Shown here: positions 54,408 to 63,357 of the stretch, piece by piece
Numbering within the stretch: position 1 is the stretch's first letter
Layout of the letters: each line of letters starts with the position of its first letter
Assembly: GCA_017461345.1 (NCBI GenBank)
Contig: JAFTYP010000002.1
Coordinates: 1 to 64,000 of the forward strand
DNA from: Bacteroidaceae bacterium
GTDB lineage: Bacteria > Bacteroidota > Bacteroidia > Bacteroidales > Bacteroidaceae
Direction: 5' to 3'
Length of the DNA: 64,000 bases
Made by a program: the position numbers and the translations under genes
The notes under the pieces: model-generated
What the model was told of the DNA's origin: nothing
Seen by the model: the letters and a program-made list of their open reading frames with translations, nothing else
Databases searched by the model: none

Positions 54408-55331
54408 TCAGAACTCGAGGTAGGGGTGTAGTTTTTCTATGTCTGTCGGACGGAAATCGTCGAGTTTCCGGAGCACCTCAATGCTCTGAATCGGCCCATG
54501 ATTACGGCGATACTCGTTGATTGCCTTGGCCTGATAGAAACTGATGTACGGGTGTTTCATGAGTTGCGAAACGGAGAGGCGGTTGACATTCAGGCGTCTG
54601 ACGGGCTGCTGCGAGACTGTCATGTAGCCAAGCACACTGTCGGGCATCTCCGTTGCCTCCATGGCCTGCTCCTTCGCCACGAAGCCTCCCAGAGCATTCC
54701 GATAGGCAACAATGCGGGCAGCCCGTATCGAAGCAATGCCCGGCACCATCTTCAACAGCGTCGTGTCGGCAGTATTGACATCAACCGTCTGCCCCACCCT
54801 CAACTTAACCCTTCGGGGGAACGTATCGCAAGGCACCGTATCCTCACAGCAAACCTCCGTCACAGGCGGTTTCTCCACCCTCGTCGGCTCACGCCTCTCA
54901 CGAGGCTCTTCACGCTCCACATACCGGAACCTCGGGGCAATGCGTATGTAAGGCTCCAGGCGAACCCATTGCTCCACAGTCAGATTCGGCACATTCCTGA
55001 ACTCCTCCACCCTGCTGTATCGGCCACGCTTTGCACGATAACGATAAATACTGCGCACCTGCCAAGGAGAAAGCCCCAGGCGGAGAAGCGTCGTAGAATC
55101 GGCAGTATTAGGGTCGAAAGGAAAGACTTCAACCGAATCCTCCGCAGTGGCATAAGTGATTTCCCGCACCACATAATCCGACGTCCTGCTCCGCACCACC
55201 CTTTTCTCACCGGCACTGCCGGACCTCTGCCACTTCCACACGGAAAAACCCATGATGGCAAACAGCAGCAACCACTCTACAACAAGCAGTGCCCGACGCT
55301 GCGACGGCGTAAGAAAAGGCAGACGCTTCAT
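54408..55331 (-). CDS. Membrane-anchored helix-hairpin-helix (ComEA-like) protein
   Basis: 307 residues. An N-terminal membrane segment (about 14-31) is followed by three helix-hairpin-helix type repeats, each starting with an NPNTAD-, VNTAD- or LNVNRLS-like phrase (FDPNTADSTTLLRLG, DVNTADTTLLKMVPGI, RLNVNRLSVSQLMKHPYI). Such domains bind DNA in ComEA, the transformation receptor; together with dprA in this window this allows, but does not show, natural competence. Start overlaps the previous NSS gene's stop by 4 nt. Confidence 0.87.
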   Translation of the reverse strand: MKRLPFLTPSQRRALLVVEWLLLFAIMGFSVWKWQRSGSAGEKRVVRSRTSDYVVREITYATAEDSVEVFPFDPNTADSTTLLRLGLSPWQVRSIYRYRAKRGRYSRVEEFRNVPNLTVEQWVRLEPYIRIAPRFRYVEREEPRERREPTRVEKPPVTEVCCEDTVPCDTFPRRVKLRVGQTVDVNTADTTLLKMVPGIASIRAARIVAYRNALGGFVAKEQAMEATEMPDSVLGYMTVSQQPVRRLNVNRLSVSQLMKHPYISFYQAKAINEYRRNHGPIQSIEVLRKLDDFRPTDIEKLHPYLEF

Positions 55332-56680
55332 GCAATAAGTTCCTGCACAAAGACCCCCGCAATAGCAAGCGGAGCCACATAGCGAACAATGAAATAATAC
55401 AAACGGAACAGACGGAAACGCACCGTACCACCATTCGTCAACTCATTCTCCACCAGCCTGCGGTCAAGATACCAACCGGTAAACAAGCAAATAATAATGC
55501 CACCCAAAGGAAGAATCACCTTCGAAGAAACAAAATCAAACAACTCAAACAGATTCATGCCGAACAAAGTCAGATGACTCCACATGCCAAAAGACAAAGA
55601 ACAAGCAACACCAAGCGTCATGCAAGCAACCGAAACAATGATTGCAGCCCTTTTGCGCGAAATCGAAAAGGTCTCCAAAAGATAAGCCGTAACACTCTCG
55701 TGCAACGACATCGCACTGGTCAAAGCCGCCAACATAAGCAGCAAATAAAACAGACCCGAGAAGACATATCCCAACCACGGAACACCATGGAAAGCAATGT
55801 TAAACACACTCGGCAAAGTAATGAACACCAATCCCGGACCGGCATCCACACTGACACTGTCCACACTGAACACCGCAGGGAAAATAAAGAAACCGCTCAA
55901 CACCGCAACAGACGTGTCAATAGCACCCACACCCATTGCCGTCTTAGGCAACCTCGTGTCCGACCTGAAGTAAGAAGCATAAGTGCAAAGACAACCCATC
56001 GCAAGGCTCAGCGAATAAAAAGCCTGCCCCACAGCACTGAGAACAACACTGCCCGTAATCTTAGAGAAGTCCGGCTTCAGCAAAAAGCGAAGCCCCTCAG
56101 AACTGCCAGGCATACTGAACGAACACACAACCAATATGCCTATAATGAAAAGCAACATCGGCATCATCAGTTTCGAGAACCTCTCAATCCCGGACTGCAC
56201 ACCACGAGCAATGATAACGTGTGTCAATCCCATGAAAGCCAATGCCATCAGCACCGGCATCCAAGGGTCCGTCACAAAATCATTATAGACAAGACTGTAA
56301 TCACGGTCGGCCATCAGTTGCCCTCCAACCGACTGAATGAAGTAAAAAAGCGTCCATCCGCTCACAACTATGTAGTAGGAAAGAATGATAAAGGCAACGA
56401 AAACACCTGCCACACCCTCTAAACGCCACCACGTTCCGGGAGCGAGTTTGGAAAAGGCGGTAATGGTGTTGGCACGAGTATGTCTGCCTATAAGGAACTC
56501 GCTCAACATGACGGGGATGCCAATGAAAGCGATGCAGAGGAGATAGACAACGATAAATGCAGCGCCGCCGTTGTTCCCGACCTCGGTAGGGAAACGCCAC
56601 ACGTTGCCAAGTCCTACGGCAGAACCTGCCGCAGCCAATACGGCTCCTATCTTACTGCCAAAGTTACTTCTTTTTTCCAT
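55328..56680 (-). CDS. Sodium-dependent transporter (NSS family), copy 1
   Basis: 450 residues of the neurotransmitter:sodium symporter family, importing amino acids or related solutes with Na+. The N-terminal SKIGAVLAAAGSAVGLGNVWRFPTEVGNNGG is the family signature of helix 1; about 11-12 membrane helices follow. It begins 4 nt after copy 2 ends and is paralogous to it, yet has very different synonymous composition: the sense strand here is G/T-rich except for its first 80 codons. Substrate unknown. Confidence 0.93.
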   Translation of the reverse strand: MEKRSNFGSKIGAVLAAAGSAVGLGNVWRFPTEVGNNGGAAFIVVYLLCIAFIGIPVMLSEFLIGRHTRANTITAFSKLAPGTWWRLEGVAGVFVAFIILSYYIVVSGWTLFYFIQSVGGQLMADRDYSLVYNDFVTDPWMPVLMALAFMGLTHVIIARGVQSGIERFSKLMMPMLLFIIGILVVCSFSMPGSSEGLRFLLKPDFSKITGSVVLSAVGQAFYSLSLAMGCLCTYASYFRSDTRLPKTAMGVGAIDTSVAVLSGFFIFPAVFSVDSVSVDAGPGLVFITLPSVFNIAFHGVPWLGYVFSGLFYLLLMLAALTSAMSLHESVTAYLLETFSISRKRAAIIVSVACMTLGVACSLSFGMWSHLTLFGMNLFELFDFVSSKVILPLGGIIICLFTGWYLDRRLVENELTNGGTVRFRLFRLYYFIVRYVAPLAIAGVFVQELIA

Positions 56681-56684
56681 GCTT

Positions 56685-58064
56685 TTATTTTATAATGAGA
56701 GGTATTAGTTCGTTGAGGAATATGATGACGATGCCGGCCGGAACGACCCAGCGGATGAGCAGGAGAAGCGGGCGCATGAAGCGGACGGGGATGTGCCCGT
56801 CGTTTGTCAACTGCTGTTCTACGAAGCGTTTGTCGAGGTAATGTCCGACGAAGAGGGTCATCAAGAGGCCTCCCAGGGGCATGAGGAATTTCGTGACGGC
56901 TACGTCGAAGAGGTCGAAGATGCCAAGCCCGAAGACTTTTATCTCCTGCCATGGTCCGAAGGAGAGCGAGCAGAAACTGCCCAGCAGGAGGCAAATGGCG
57001 GTGACGATGGCTGCGGCTGTGTGCCGGCTTTTACGGAAGTGTTCGGAGATGAAGGCTGTGCATATCTCGTGCATGCTGATGCTGCTTGTGAGTGCTGCCA
57101 GCAGGAGGAGTACGTAGAAGAGGAGGGCAAAGATGTATCCGACGAGGGGTATTTCGCCGAACATCATGGCAAAGACGTTGGGCAGTGTGATGAATACGAG
57201 TCCGGGGCCTGCGTCGGGTGCGATGCCGACGCTGAAGACTGTGGGGAAAATAATGAATCCGCTGAGGATGGCTACTGCGGTGTCGATGATGCAGACGTTG
57301 GTTGCGGACTTGACGAGGCGTGTTTCCTGGCTGAAATATGATGAGTAGGTGACCAGGCAGCCTATGCCTACGCTGAGTGAGAAGAAGGCTTGTCCCATTG
57401 CTCCGAGTATGGTGTCGGTGGTGACTTCGCTCAAATCGGGTTTGAGCAGAAAGCGTATTCCTTCGGATGCGCCTGGCATTGTCAGCGAGAAGCCTACGAG
57501 GATGACGATGATGGCGAGGAGCATGGGCATCATGAGTTTGGAATAGCGTTCGATGCCGTGCTGTATGCCTCGTGCCACGACGAGGTGTGTGAGCAGGAGG
57601 AATGCGGCGAGATAGGCGATGGGCTGCAGGGGTGCGGACACGAAGGTGTTGAAGGCTTGTGTGAAATCGGTGTCGCCTTGTACGTGCAGGTGGCCTAAGA
57701 CGGACTGGGTGGTGTAGTGGAGTGTCCAGCCTGCCACGACGGAATAGTAGGAGAGGACGAGGAATCCGCCCAACACGCCCATGATGCCGGTGAGCACCCA
57801 TGGTTTTCCGGGTGCGAGTTTCTGGTAGGCTCCGATGGCGTTGCTGTGCGAGGAGCGTCCGATGACGAACTCGCTGACCATGACGGGCATGGCGAGAAAG
57901 AAGATGAAACAGAGGTAGATGAGGATGAAGGCTGCGCCGCCGCCTTTGCCTACTTCTGTGGGGAGGCGCCATATATTGCCCAGGCCTACGGCGGACCCTG
58001 CGGAAGCCAGTACGACTCCCAGTTGGCTGCCGAAACTGCCTCTGGCTGTGTTATCCTTGTTCAT
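56685..58064 (-). CDS. Sodium-dependent transporter (NSS family), copy 2
   Basis: 459 residues from the ATG at 58064 (MNKDNTARGSFGSQLG), preferred to an ATG at 58103 because the family starts just before GSQLGVVLASAGSAVGLGNIWRLPTEVG and the promoter -7 overlaps the upstream one. Twelve likely membrane helices. Operon order is copy 2, copy 1, ComEA-like. Sense strand is A/C-rich, opposite to copy 1. Confidence 0.93.
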   Translation of the reverse strand: MNKDNTARGSFGSQLGVVLASAGSAVGLGNIWRLPTEVGKGGGAAFILIYLCFIFFLAMPVMVSEFVIGRSSHSNAIGAYQKLAPGKPWVLTGIMGVLGGFLVLSYYSVVAGWTLHYTTQSVLGHLHVQGDTDFTQAFNTFVSAPLQPIAYLAAFLLLTHLVVARGIQHGIERYSKLMMPMLLAIIVILVGFSLTMPGASEGIRFLLKPDLSEVTTDTILGAMGQAFFSLSVGIGCLVTYSSYFSQETRLVKSATNVCIIDTAVAILSGFIIFPTVFSVGIAPDAGPGLVFITLPNVFAMMFGEIPLVGYIFALLFYVLLLLAALTSSISMHEICTAFISEHFRKSRHTAAAIVTAICLLLGSFCSLSFGPWQEIKVFGLGIFDLFDVAVTKFLMPLGGLLMTLFVGHYLDKRFVEQQLTNDGHIPVRFMRPLLLLIRWVVPAGIVIIFLNELIPLIIK

Positions 58065-58092
58065 GTGGGTATGTTTTTCGGAAAATATGTTG

Positions 58093-58121
58093 CAAAGATA
58101 CACAAAATTCCCGTACCTTTG
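58093..58121. promoter_or_regulatory. Back-to-back -7 elements of the NSS operon and the vanZ-like gene
   Basis: Minus-strand TATCTTTG (plus 58093-58100) serves the NSS operon. Plus-strand TACCTTTG (58114-58121) lies 28 nt before the VanZ-like ATG. Only 13 nt separate them, so the -33 regions must overlap the opposing -7 and polymerase binding is probably exclusive. Confidence 0.6.
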
Positions 58122-58149
58122 CAGTGTTCTTCTTAAAAAAAGTCGTTAT

Positions 58150-58560
58150 ATGCTGCTGCTCTATTTCCGACGCTACCCCATTACTTTTCTTTTGGCTTTG
58201 GCCATTGTTTTGCTCTCGCTGTTGCCCATACCGGATGTCAGGACGACGGTGGAGGTTCCGCTCATGGACAAGTGGGCTCACATGGTGATGTATGGTGTGC
58301 TGACGCTTGTGATTTGGCTGGAATACATCAGGGCGCACAGGCAGATGCGTGGCCGTCGACTGCTGTTGCTGGCTTTCCTTGCGCCCATTGCGATGGGCGG
58401 TGTGCTGGAACTGATGCAGGCTTACCTGACGACGTGCCGCAGCGGCGAGTGGCTGGACTTTGTGGCCAACAGCATCGGGGCCGTTGTGGGTGCGGGCTGC
58501 GGACTGCTGGCGAGCAGGCTTTGGGAGCGTTCCTGCGGCAGGCAGAGAACAGGGATGTGA
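58150..58560 (+). CDS. VanZ-like family membrane protein
   Basis: 136 residues, four predicted membrane helices, with the family motif PLMDKWAHMVMYGVLT and LMQAYLTTCRSGEWLDFVANSIGA. VanZ-like proteins are small integral membrane proteins of uncertain function. Start chosen at 58150 (MLLLYFRRYP); the long upstream extension overlaps the opposite NSS gene and is not conserved. Array A7 follows. Confidence 0.86.
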   Translation: MLLLYFRRYPITFLLALAIVLLSLLPIPDVRTTVEVPLMDKWAHMVMYGVLTLVIWLEYIRAHRQMRGRRLLLLAFLAPIAMGGVLELMQAYLTTCRSGEWLDFVANSIGAVVGAGCGLLASRLWERSCGRQRTGM

Positions 58561-58582
58561 ATCAAGGGCTTAGGCCTCCTTT

Positions 58583-58670
58583 CCGAAAAGGTTAACCTTT
58601 TCGACAATAATGCTGTACCTTTTTAACAAGAAAGGTTAACCATTATCGCAATAATGGTTAACCTGTTTTG
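58583..58670. repeat. Family A array 7: four units at 22-nt pitch
   Basis: Cores at 58590 (GGTTAACC), 58612 (GCTGTACC, degenerate), 58634 and 58656 (GGTTAACC). It lies between the converging VanZ-like and GH76 genes. Confidence 0.9.
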
Positions 58671-58728
58671 AGGGGAAGGTGCGCCTTGTTTTGCGACGGC
58701 TCTTTCCCGGTGTTTTCTCTTGGGTGTC

Positions 58729-60177
58729 TTACTTGACGAAAATCTTCTTTCGCTGGAAGATGTAAAGCCCACTCTCGAACTCTTTTACCTGCTCGGGAGT
58801 GGCGTCCTTCATGACGAGTTTTCCGTCGGGAGTATAGACGTCCGACGGGCCGTCGTACTTCCTCTCCACCACATCGGCAATCGGCGTAGCCGTATCGCTG
58901 GCAGGGAACATGAGCATCAGTGCAGGCATACCGCTGGCACCATAACTCTCTACAACATCGGTCGAAGCAGTCTTCTTGGCAAAATAGCCAATCTGAATGC
59001 CACGCTCTGCGTCCATGTTGGTGTAAGCCTTCTGGATGTTCTTTTGGATATGCGTCAAGTACTTCTTCACATAAGCAAGGCTCAAGTCGCAATCGTAAAC
59101 CAGCATCTTGATGTACTGCGCATAGATGGCAGCATAGATGCCCTGCTCGTAGCCGTTCTCATACTTGAGGATGCCGGCAGTACACATATTGTTTATCACA
59201 TAGTCTGCTGCACGGCGAGCCTTCGAGAGGTATGCTATCTCGCCCGTCAACTTGTAGAGCATGCAACTGGCACCAATATAAGTGGCCTGGTTGTAGAGGT
59301 GGTCGGTGAACTCCGGACCACCGCCATGGATACCGTCCGCCACACGGCCGCTGCTGTTGACAAGCGTCTTGTCTGCCCACGCATAAACCTCCTTCGCCTT
59401 CTCCAAATACCATTCCTTGGTCTGCATCGTAGGACGCTCGGCCGTCGGGGCAGTCCTGCCCTCCGGAACAATCGTATGCAACAGGCAGGCAGCAATGACA
59501 GTGGGGAAATTGATGCAAGCCGAACGGAAGTCGCCAGGTTTGTGGGGATTGGCCTTCTCAATGGGTTGCCACTCCCAGAACATGCCGCCGCCATACTGAC
59601 CCTCGAAGCGGGCTGGGTCGGCATAAGAGCCATCGTCGCCCACCTTGGCAGAGCCGTACCACACACGGCAGAAACTTCTCTCCGAATACGTCAGGTATTC
59701 CGACTTGCCAAAGGTCTTGTGAGCACGCGCCAAAGCACACGTCCACCACATAATATCATCATAGACGAACCAACCATTGTTCGTGTTGGGATTGTGAAAA
59801 TCGAAGTTCACATAGTGAGCCTTCTCGCCCTTGTAGATGTTGTTGTGCAGCGTCTGGTACTTTCTCATGCGCGTCGCATCGCCCTCCTCCTTGGCCCGGT
59901 TGTAGGCATTGATGACCATGTCGTACATAATGGCCTGACACCAGATGGCAGCAGCACAGCCGCTGACATCATTGTCCCTGTAGCCGTTGCCACGATGGTA
60001 AGCCCCCGGCTGCTTAGTATCTGCTTTGTAGATATACTTCGTCTTGTCGAGGAACGCATTATTGAAGTCCTCATATGCCTTCCACTGCGCTTCGTTGTCG
60101 TAAGTAATCGACGTCTGCGCATCGGCAAAGCCTACAAAAGCAGACAAACACAAAATAAGAATAAACAGTCTTTTCAT
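58729..60177 (-). CDS. Exported GH76 glycoside hydrolase (alpha-1,6-mannanase type)
   Basis: Signal peptide (hydrophobic core about 4-18, end near ADA). About 482 residues; an ATG 9 nt earlier (60186) is also possible. GH76 enzymes cleave alpha-1,6-mannan backbones with two neighbouring Asp residues; here NGWFVYDDIMWWTCALARA carries the DD. The chain ends with a tail VYTPDGKLVMKD...GLYIFQRKK like those of the GH115 pair. Lies just after GH92 in the same direction, a pairing seen in mannan utilisation. Confidence 0.9.
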   Translation of the reverse strand: MKRLFILILCLSAFVGFADAQTSITYDNEAQWKAYEDFNNAFLDKTKYIYKADTKQPGAYHRGNGYRDNDVSGCAAAIWCQAIMYDMVINAYNRAKEEGDATRMRKYQTLHNNIYKGEKAHYVNFDFHNPNTNNGWFVYDDIMWWTCALARAHKTFGKSEYLTYSERSFCRVWYGSAKVGDDGSYADPARFEGQYGGGMFWEWQPIEKANPHKPGDFRSACINFPTVIAACLLHTIVPEGRTAPTAERPTMQTKEWYLEKAKEVYAWADKTLVNSSGRVADGIHGGGPEFTDHLYNQATYIGASCMLYKLTGEIAYLSKARRAADYVINNMCTAGILKYENGYEQGIYAAIYAQYIKMLVYDCDLSLAYVKKYLTHIQKNIQKAYTNMDAERGIQIGYFAKKTASTDVVESYGASGMPALMLMFPASDTATPIADVVERKYDGPSDVYTPDGKLVMKDATPEQVKEFESGLYIFQRKKIFVK

Positions 60178-60236
60178 AACTCTCATGATATAAAAGGCTA
60201 AACAATATGAGCCCCTCGCAAGGGGCCCATATCGAA

Positions 60237-62543
60237 TTATTTACGCTTCTTCTTGCCCTTCGCCTTGCCGGTCGGCTTATACTCCTTGCTGAAAGAATAC
60301 GGAGCAGCCTCGGCCGTAGTGCCACGCTGCTGGTTGGGTTGCGACTGCATCGCGTAGTCCATCTTCATGCCGGCAAGAAGGTCGGCATGATTCACATAGT
60401 TCTTGCCATAGTCCACACCGTTCACCTTCAGCGCACCGACATAACGGTTCACGTCGCTCTGCTCGGGAGCAGTGATGACAACGTCCTTCCCGTTCTCCAA
60501 ATGGAGCGTCATCTTCTTGAAGTAAGGCGCACCAAGCACATACTCGCCGCTGCCCGGACAAACAGGATAGAAGCCCATAGCCGTGAAGATATACCAGGCA
60601 GAAGTCTGGCCATTGTCCTCGTCACCACAATAACCGTCAGGGTGTGCATTGTACATACGGTTCATGGTTTCACGCAACCAGTACTGCGTCTTCCAGGGCT
60701 GACCACTGTAGTTGTACATATAAATCATGTGCTGGATGGGCTGATTGCCGTGAGCATAGTTACCCATATTCATTATCTGCATCTCACGAATCTCGTGGAT
60801 GACACCACCATAGTAACTCTCGTCGAAGATAGGAGGCAAGATGAATACACTGTCGAGCATACGGTTGAAAGTATCATTGCCACCCATAAGGTCGATAAGA
60901 CCCTGAGGATCGTGGAACACACTCCACGAATAATGCCAACTGTTGCCCTCGGTGAAAGCATCACCCCACTTGAAAGGATTGAAATTAGGCGCCCACTCGC
61001 CATTGGCAAGCCTGCCGCGCATCAAGTTATATTCCTTGTCGAAAAGATTCTTATAGTTAAACGCATGCTCGGCATACACCTTGATTTCCTTCTCAGGTTT
61101 ACCAAGTGCCTGACCAAGTTTGTAGATGCTCCAGTCATCAAAAGCATACTCCAACGTACGGGCAGCACTCTCATTGATGCTGTCATAAGGCACATAACCC
61201 AACTTGTTGTAGTTCTGCCACTGCTTACGTCCGCTGGTAGTACGAGGCAAATCTGCATTGGCACCATGCGTCACAGCATCCCAAAGAGCCTCAACATCAT
61301 AACCTCTGAGACCTTTAAGATATGCATCGGCAACAACACTTGCTGAATTGTTGCCCACCATACAAGCACGGTGACCGGGAGAACTCCATTCCGGCAAGAA
61401 ACCACTCTCCTTGTATGCATTCACCCAACCCTCTTGCATCTTGCGACCCATCTCGGGATACATCAGGTTAACCAAGGGGAAAAGAGCACGGAAGGTGTCC
61501 CAGAAACCAGTATCGGCAAAGAGATAACCAGGAAGAACCTGACCATTATAAGGACTATAGTGAACCACTTCGCCCTTTGCATTTATCTCATAGAAACTGC
61601 GAGGAAAGAGAACACTGCGATAAAGACAACTGTAGAAGGTACGCAACCTGTCGACATCACTATTGTCTTCAACATCGATAACACTCAATACCTTGTTCCA
61701 TTCCTGACGACCGGCTTCGGAAACCTCCTCGAGACTTCTGTCACCCAGTTCCTTGAGGTTCTGCTCTGCCTGCTCAATGCTGATGAATGAACTTGCAACA
61801 CGCACATTAACCTGTTCGCCACGCTTGGTCTGGAAACCTACTGCGGCAGCAGCATGTTTGCTCTTCATCTCAAGATTTTTGCTTTCCTTGCCTTCGTCTG
61901 CTGTTGATGTGTAAGTAAACGGACGGTCGAACTGCAGAACGAAATAGTTCTTGAAGTTGCGAGGAACACCGCCACTGTTACGTGTTGTGTAGCCTACAAT
62001 CTTGTTTTCGCCAGGAATAACCTTGACGTATGAGCCACGGTCGAAAGCATCAACAATGACGAAGTTCTTGCCCTCGGTAAAGGTAAAGCGGAAGATTGCT
62101 GCTCGACTTGTTGGTGCTATCTCGGTTGTTATGTCATAGTCTGCGAGATAAACCTTGTAGTAATGTGGCTTGCTTACTTCTGCTTTGTGGCTATACCAAC
62201 TGGCGCGACGATTTTCATCATAGATGGGTGCGTCGCCACTTTCCGGCATGATGTTGAACATTGCATAGTCGTTCATCCATGGACTTGGCTGGTGTGTTTG
62301 CTTGAAGCCGCGTATCTTCTCGGCATCGTAGGTGTAGCACCATCCGTCGCCCATCTTACCTGTCTGGGGTGTCCAGAAGTTCATACCCCATGGAAGGGCG
62401 ATGGCCGGGTATGTGTTGCCTGTGGAGAGGCCTACTGTTGAGTGTGAGCCTACCAGAGGATTGACATATTGTACGGGATCGTCTATTGCATAGGTATTTA
62501 TGAACAGGAGTGAGACAATGGTTGTCAGAATGAATCTTTTCAT
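60237..62543 (-). CDS. Exported GH92 alpha-mannosidase
   Basis: 768 residues, signal peptide ending near TYA. GH92 enzymes are Ca2+-dependent exo-alpha-mannosidases. Family segments: YVNPLVGSHSTVGLSTGNTYPAIALPWGMNFW, GFKQTHQPSPWMNDYA, RTFYSCLYRSVLFPRSF, GFWDTFRALFPL, GYCGDEDNGQTSAWY. The C-terminal tail is Lys-rich. It would trim mannose side chains before or with the GH76 enzyme. Plus-strand composition switches near 62050, inside this gene. Confidence 0.94.
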   Translation of the reverse strand: MKRFILTTIVSLLFINTYAIDDPVQYVNPLVGSHSTVGLSTGNTYPAIALPWGMNFWTPQTGKMGDGWCYTYDAEKIRGFKQTHQPSPWMNDYAMFNIMPESGDAPIYDENRRASWYSHKAEVSKPHYYKVYLADYDITTEIAPTSRAAIFRFTFTEGKNFVIVDAFDRGSYVKVIPGENKIVGYTTRNSGGVPRNFKNYFVLQFDRPFTYTSTADEGKESKNLEMKSKHAAAAVGFQTKRGEQVNVRVASSFISIEQAEQNLKELGDRSLEEVSEAGRQEWNKVLSVIDVEDNSDVDRLRTFYSCLYRSVLFPRSFYEINAKGEVVHYSPYNGQVLPGYLFADTGFWDTFRALFPLVNLMYPEMGRKMQEGWVNAYKESGFLPEWSSPGHRACMVGNNSASVVADAYLKGLRGYDVEALWDAVTHGANADLPRTTSGRKQWQNYNKLGYVPYDSINESAARTLEYAFDDWSIYKLGQALGKPEKEIKVYAEHAFNYKNLFDKEYNLMRGRLANGEWAPNFNPFKWGDAFTEGNSWHYSWSVFHDPQGLIDLMGGNDTFNRMLDSVFILPPIFDESYYGGVIHEIREMQIMNMGNYAHGNQPIQHMIYMYNYSGQPWKTQYWLRETMNRMYNAHPDGYCGDEDNGQTSAWYIFTAMGFYPVCPGSGEYVLGAPYFKKMTLHLENGKDVVITAPEQSDVNRYVGALKVNGVDYGKNYVNHADLLAGMKMDYAMQSQPNQQRGTTAEAAPYSFSKEYKPTGKAKGKKKRK

Positions 62544-62574
62544 GTCTTATATCTATATAATATATAATGTGTGG

Positions 62575-63333
62575 TTAAAGTTCTTTGATCTTTACATTCT
62601 TGAACCATACTTCATCGCCGTGGTCCTGGAGGAGGATACGTCCGTCGCGATTGCCGAAATTGGGCCAGTTTTTGTATTTGCTGTATGCCACGAGTGCGTT
62701 CCACTGCTGTGTGCCTCTTTCGTATTCTACGAGTTTTACGCCGTTGAGCCAATGTTCTACATGGTTATCCTTGACGATAATGGTTGCGGTATTCCATGTT
62801 GTGATGTCGAATGGCTTTTGTTCGGGAGCGGGAATGAGGTCGTAGAGTGAGCCGAGCTTGCGGTTGCCTTTTACGCCGAGCTTTGCATCGGGGTGACGGA
62901 GGTCGTCGAGGATTTGGAATTCACAACCGATGGCACTGCCTTCGCCTTGGTTCATGTCGGGGTCGACGAAGTATTTGATGCCGCTGTTTGCTCCTTCTGT
63001 AATCTTGAAGTCTACTTTGAGGATGAAGTTGTGGTAGTTCTTCTCGGTTACGATGTCTCCGCCGTTGCCGCTTTCGGCGCCGCTGGCTTTTTCAACTTTG
63101 AGGATGCCTTCTTCTATGCGCCATCCTTTAGTGGGGAAGGTTTGGAGTTTTGCTCCTCGCCATCCGTTGGTTGTTTTGCCGTCCCAAAGGAGTTTCCATC
63201 CCTCGCGTTGTTCTTGTTCGGTGAGGATGTTGTCTGTTGTTGGTGCGGGAGCAGGAGTTGCTGCGACCTTCTTTACTTTTGCTGATGCGGGCAGGATGGC
63301 GATGATGGCCATTGCCATTAGTATTTTTTTCAT
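62575..63333 (-). CDS. Exported DUF1080 (3-keto-disaccharide hydrolase-like) protein
   Basis: 252 residues with a signal peptide (end near SAKVKK/PAS). DUF1080 has a concanavalin-like fold; the [13 protein letters not shown] opening, EFQILDD and [24 protein letters not shown] segments are present. Some members act on 3-keto-glycosides made by Gfo/Idh/MocA oxidoreductases, which fits the neighbour upstream. Confidence 0.9.
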   Translation of the reverse strand: MKKILMAMAIIAILPASAKVKKVAATPAPAPTTDNILTEQEQREGWKLLWDGKTTNGWRGAKLQTFPTKGWRIEEGILKVEKASGAESGNGGDIVTEKNYHNFILKVDFKITEGANSGIKYFVDPDMNQGEGSAIGCEFQILDDLRHPDAKLGVKGNRKLGSLYDLIPAPEQKPFDITTWNTATIIVKDNHVEHWLNGVKLVEYERGTQQWNALVAYSKYKNWPNFGNRDGRILLQDHGDEVWFKNVKIKEL

Positions 63334-63357
63334 GTTGTTTTGGTTTGTTATTTATCC

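Noticed and set aside
28871..58670. Family A arrays as CRISPR
   Set aside because: The repeats are 8-14 nt palindromes with 14-nt linkers that are themselves similar between loci; no spacer-sized unique sequence and no cas genes.
58720..60201. Plus-strand open frame of about 490 codons
   Set aside because: Antisense to the GH76 gene, which has a signal peptide and catalytic DD motif.
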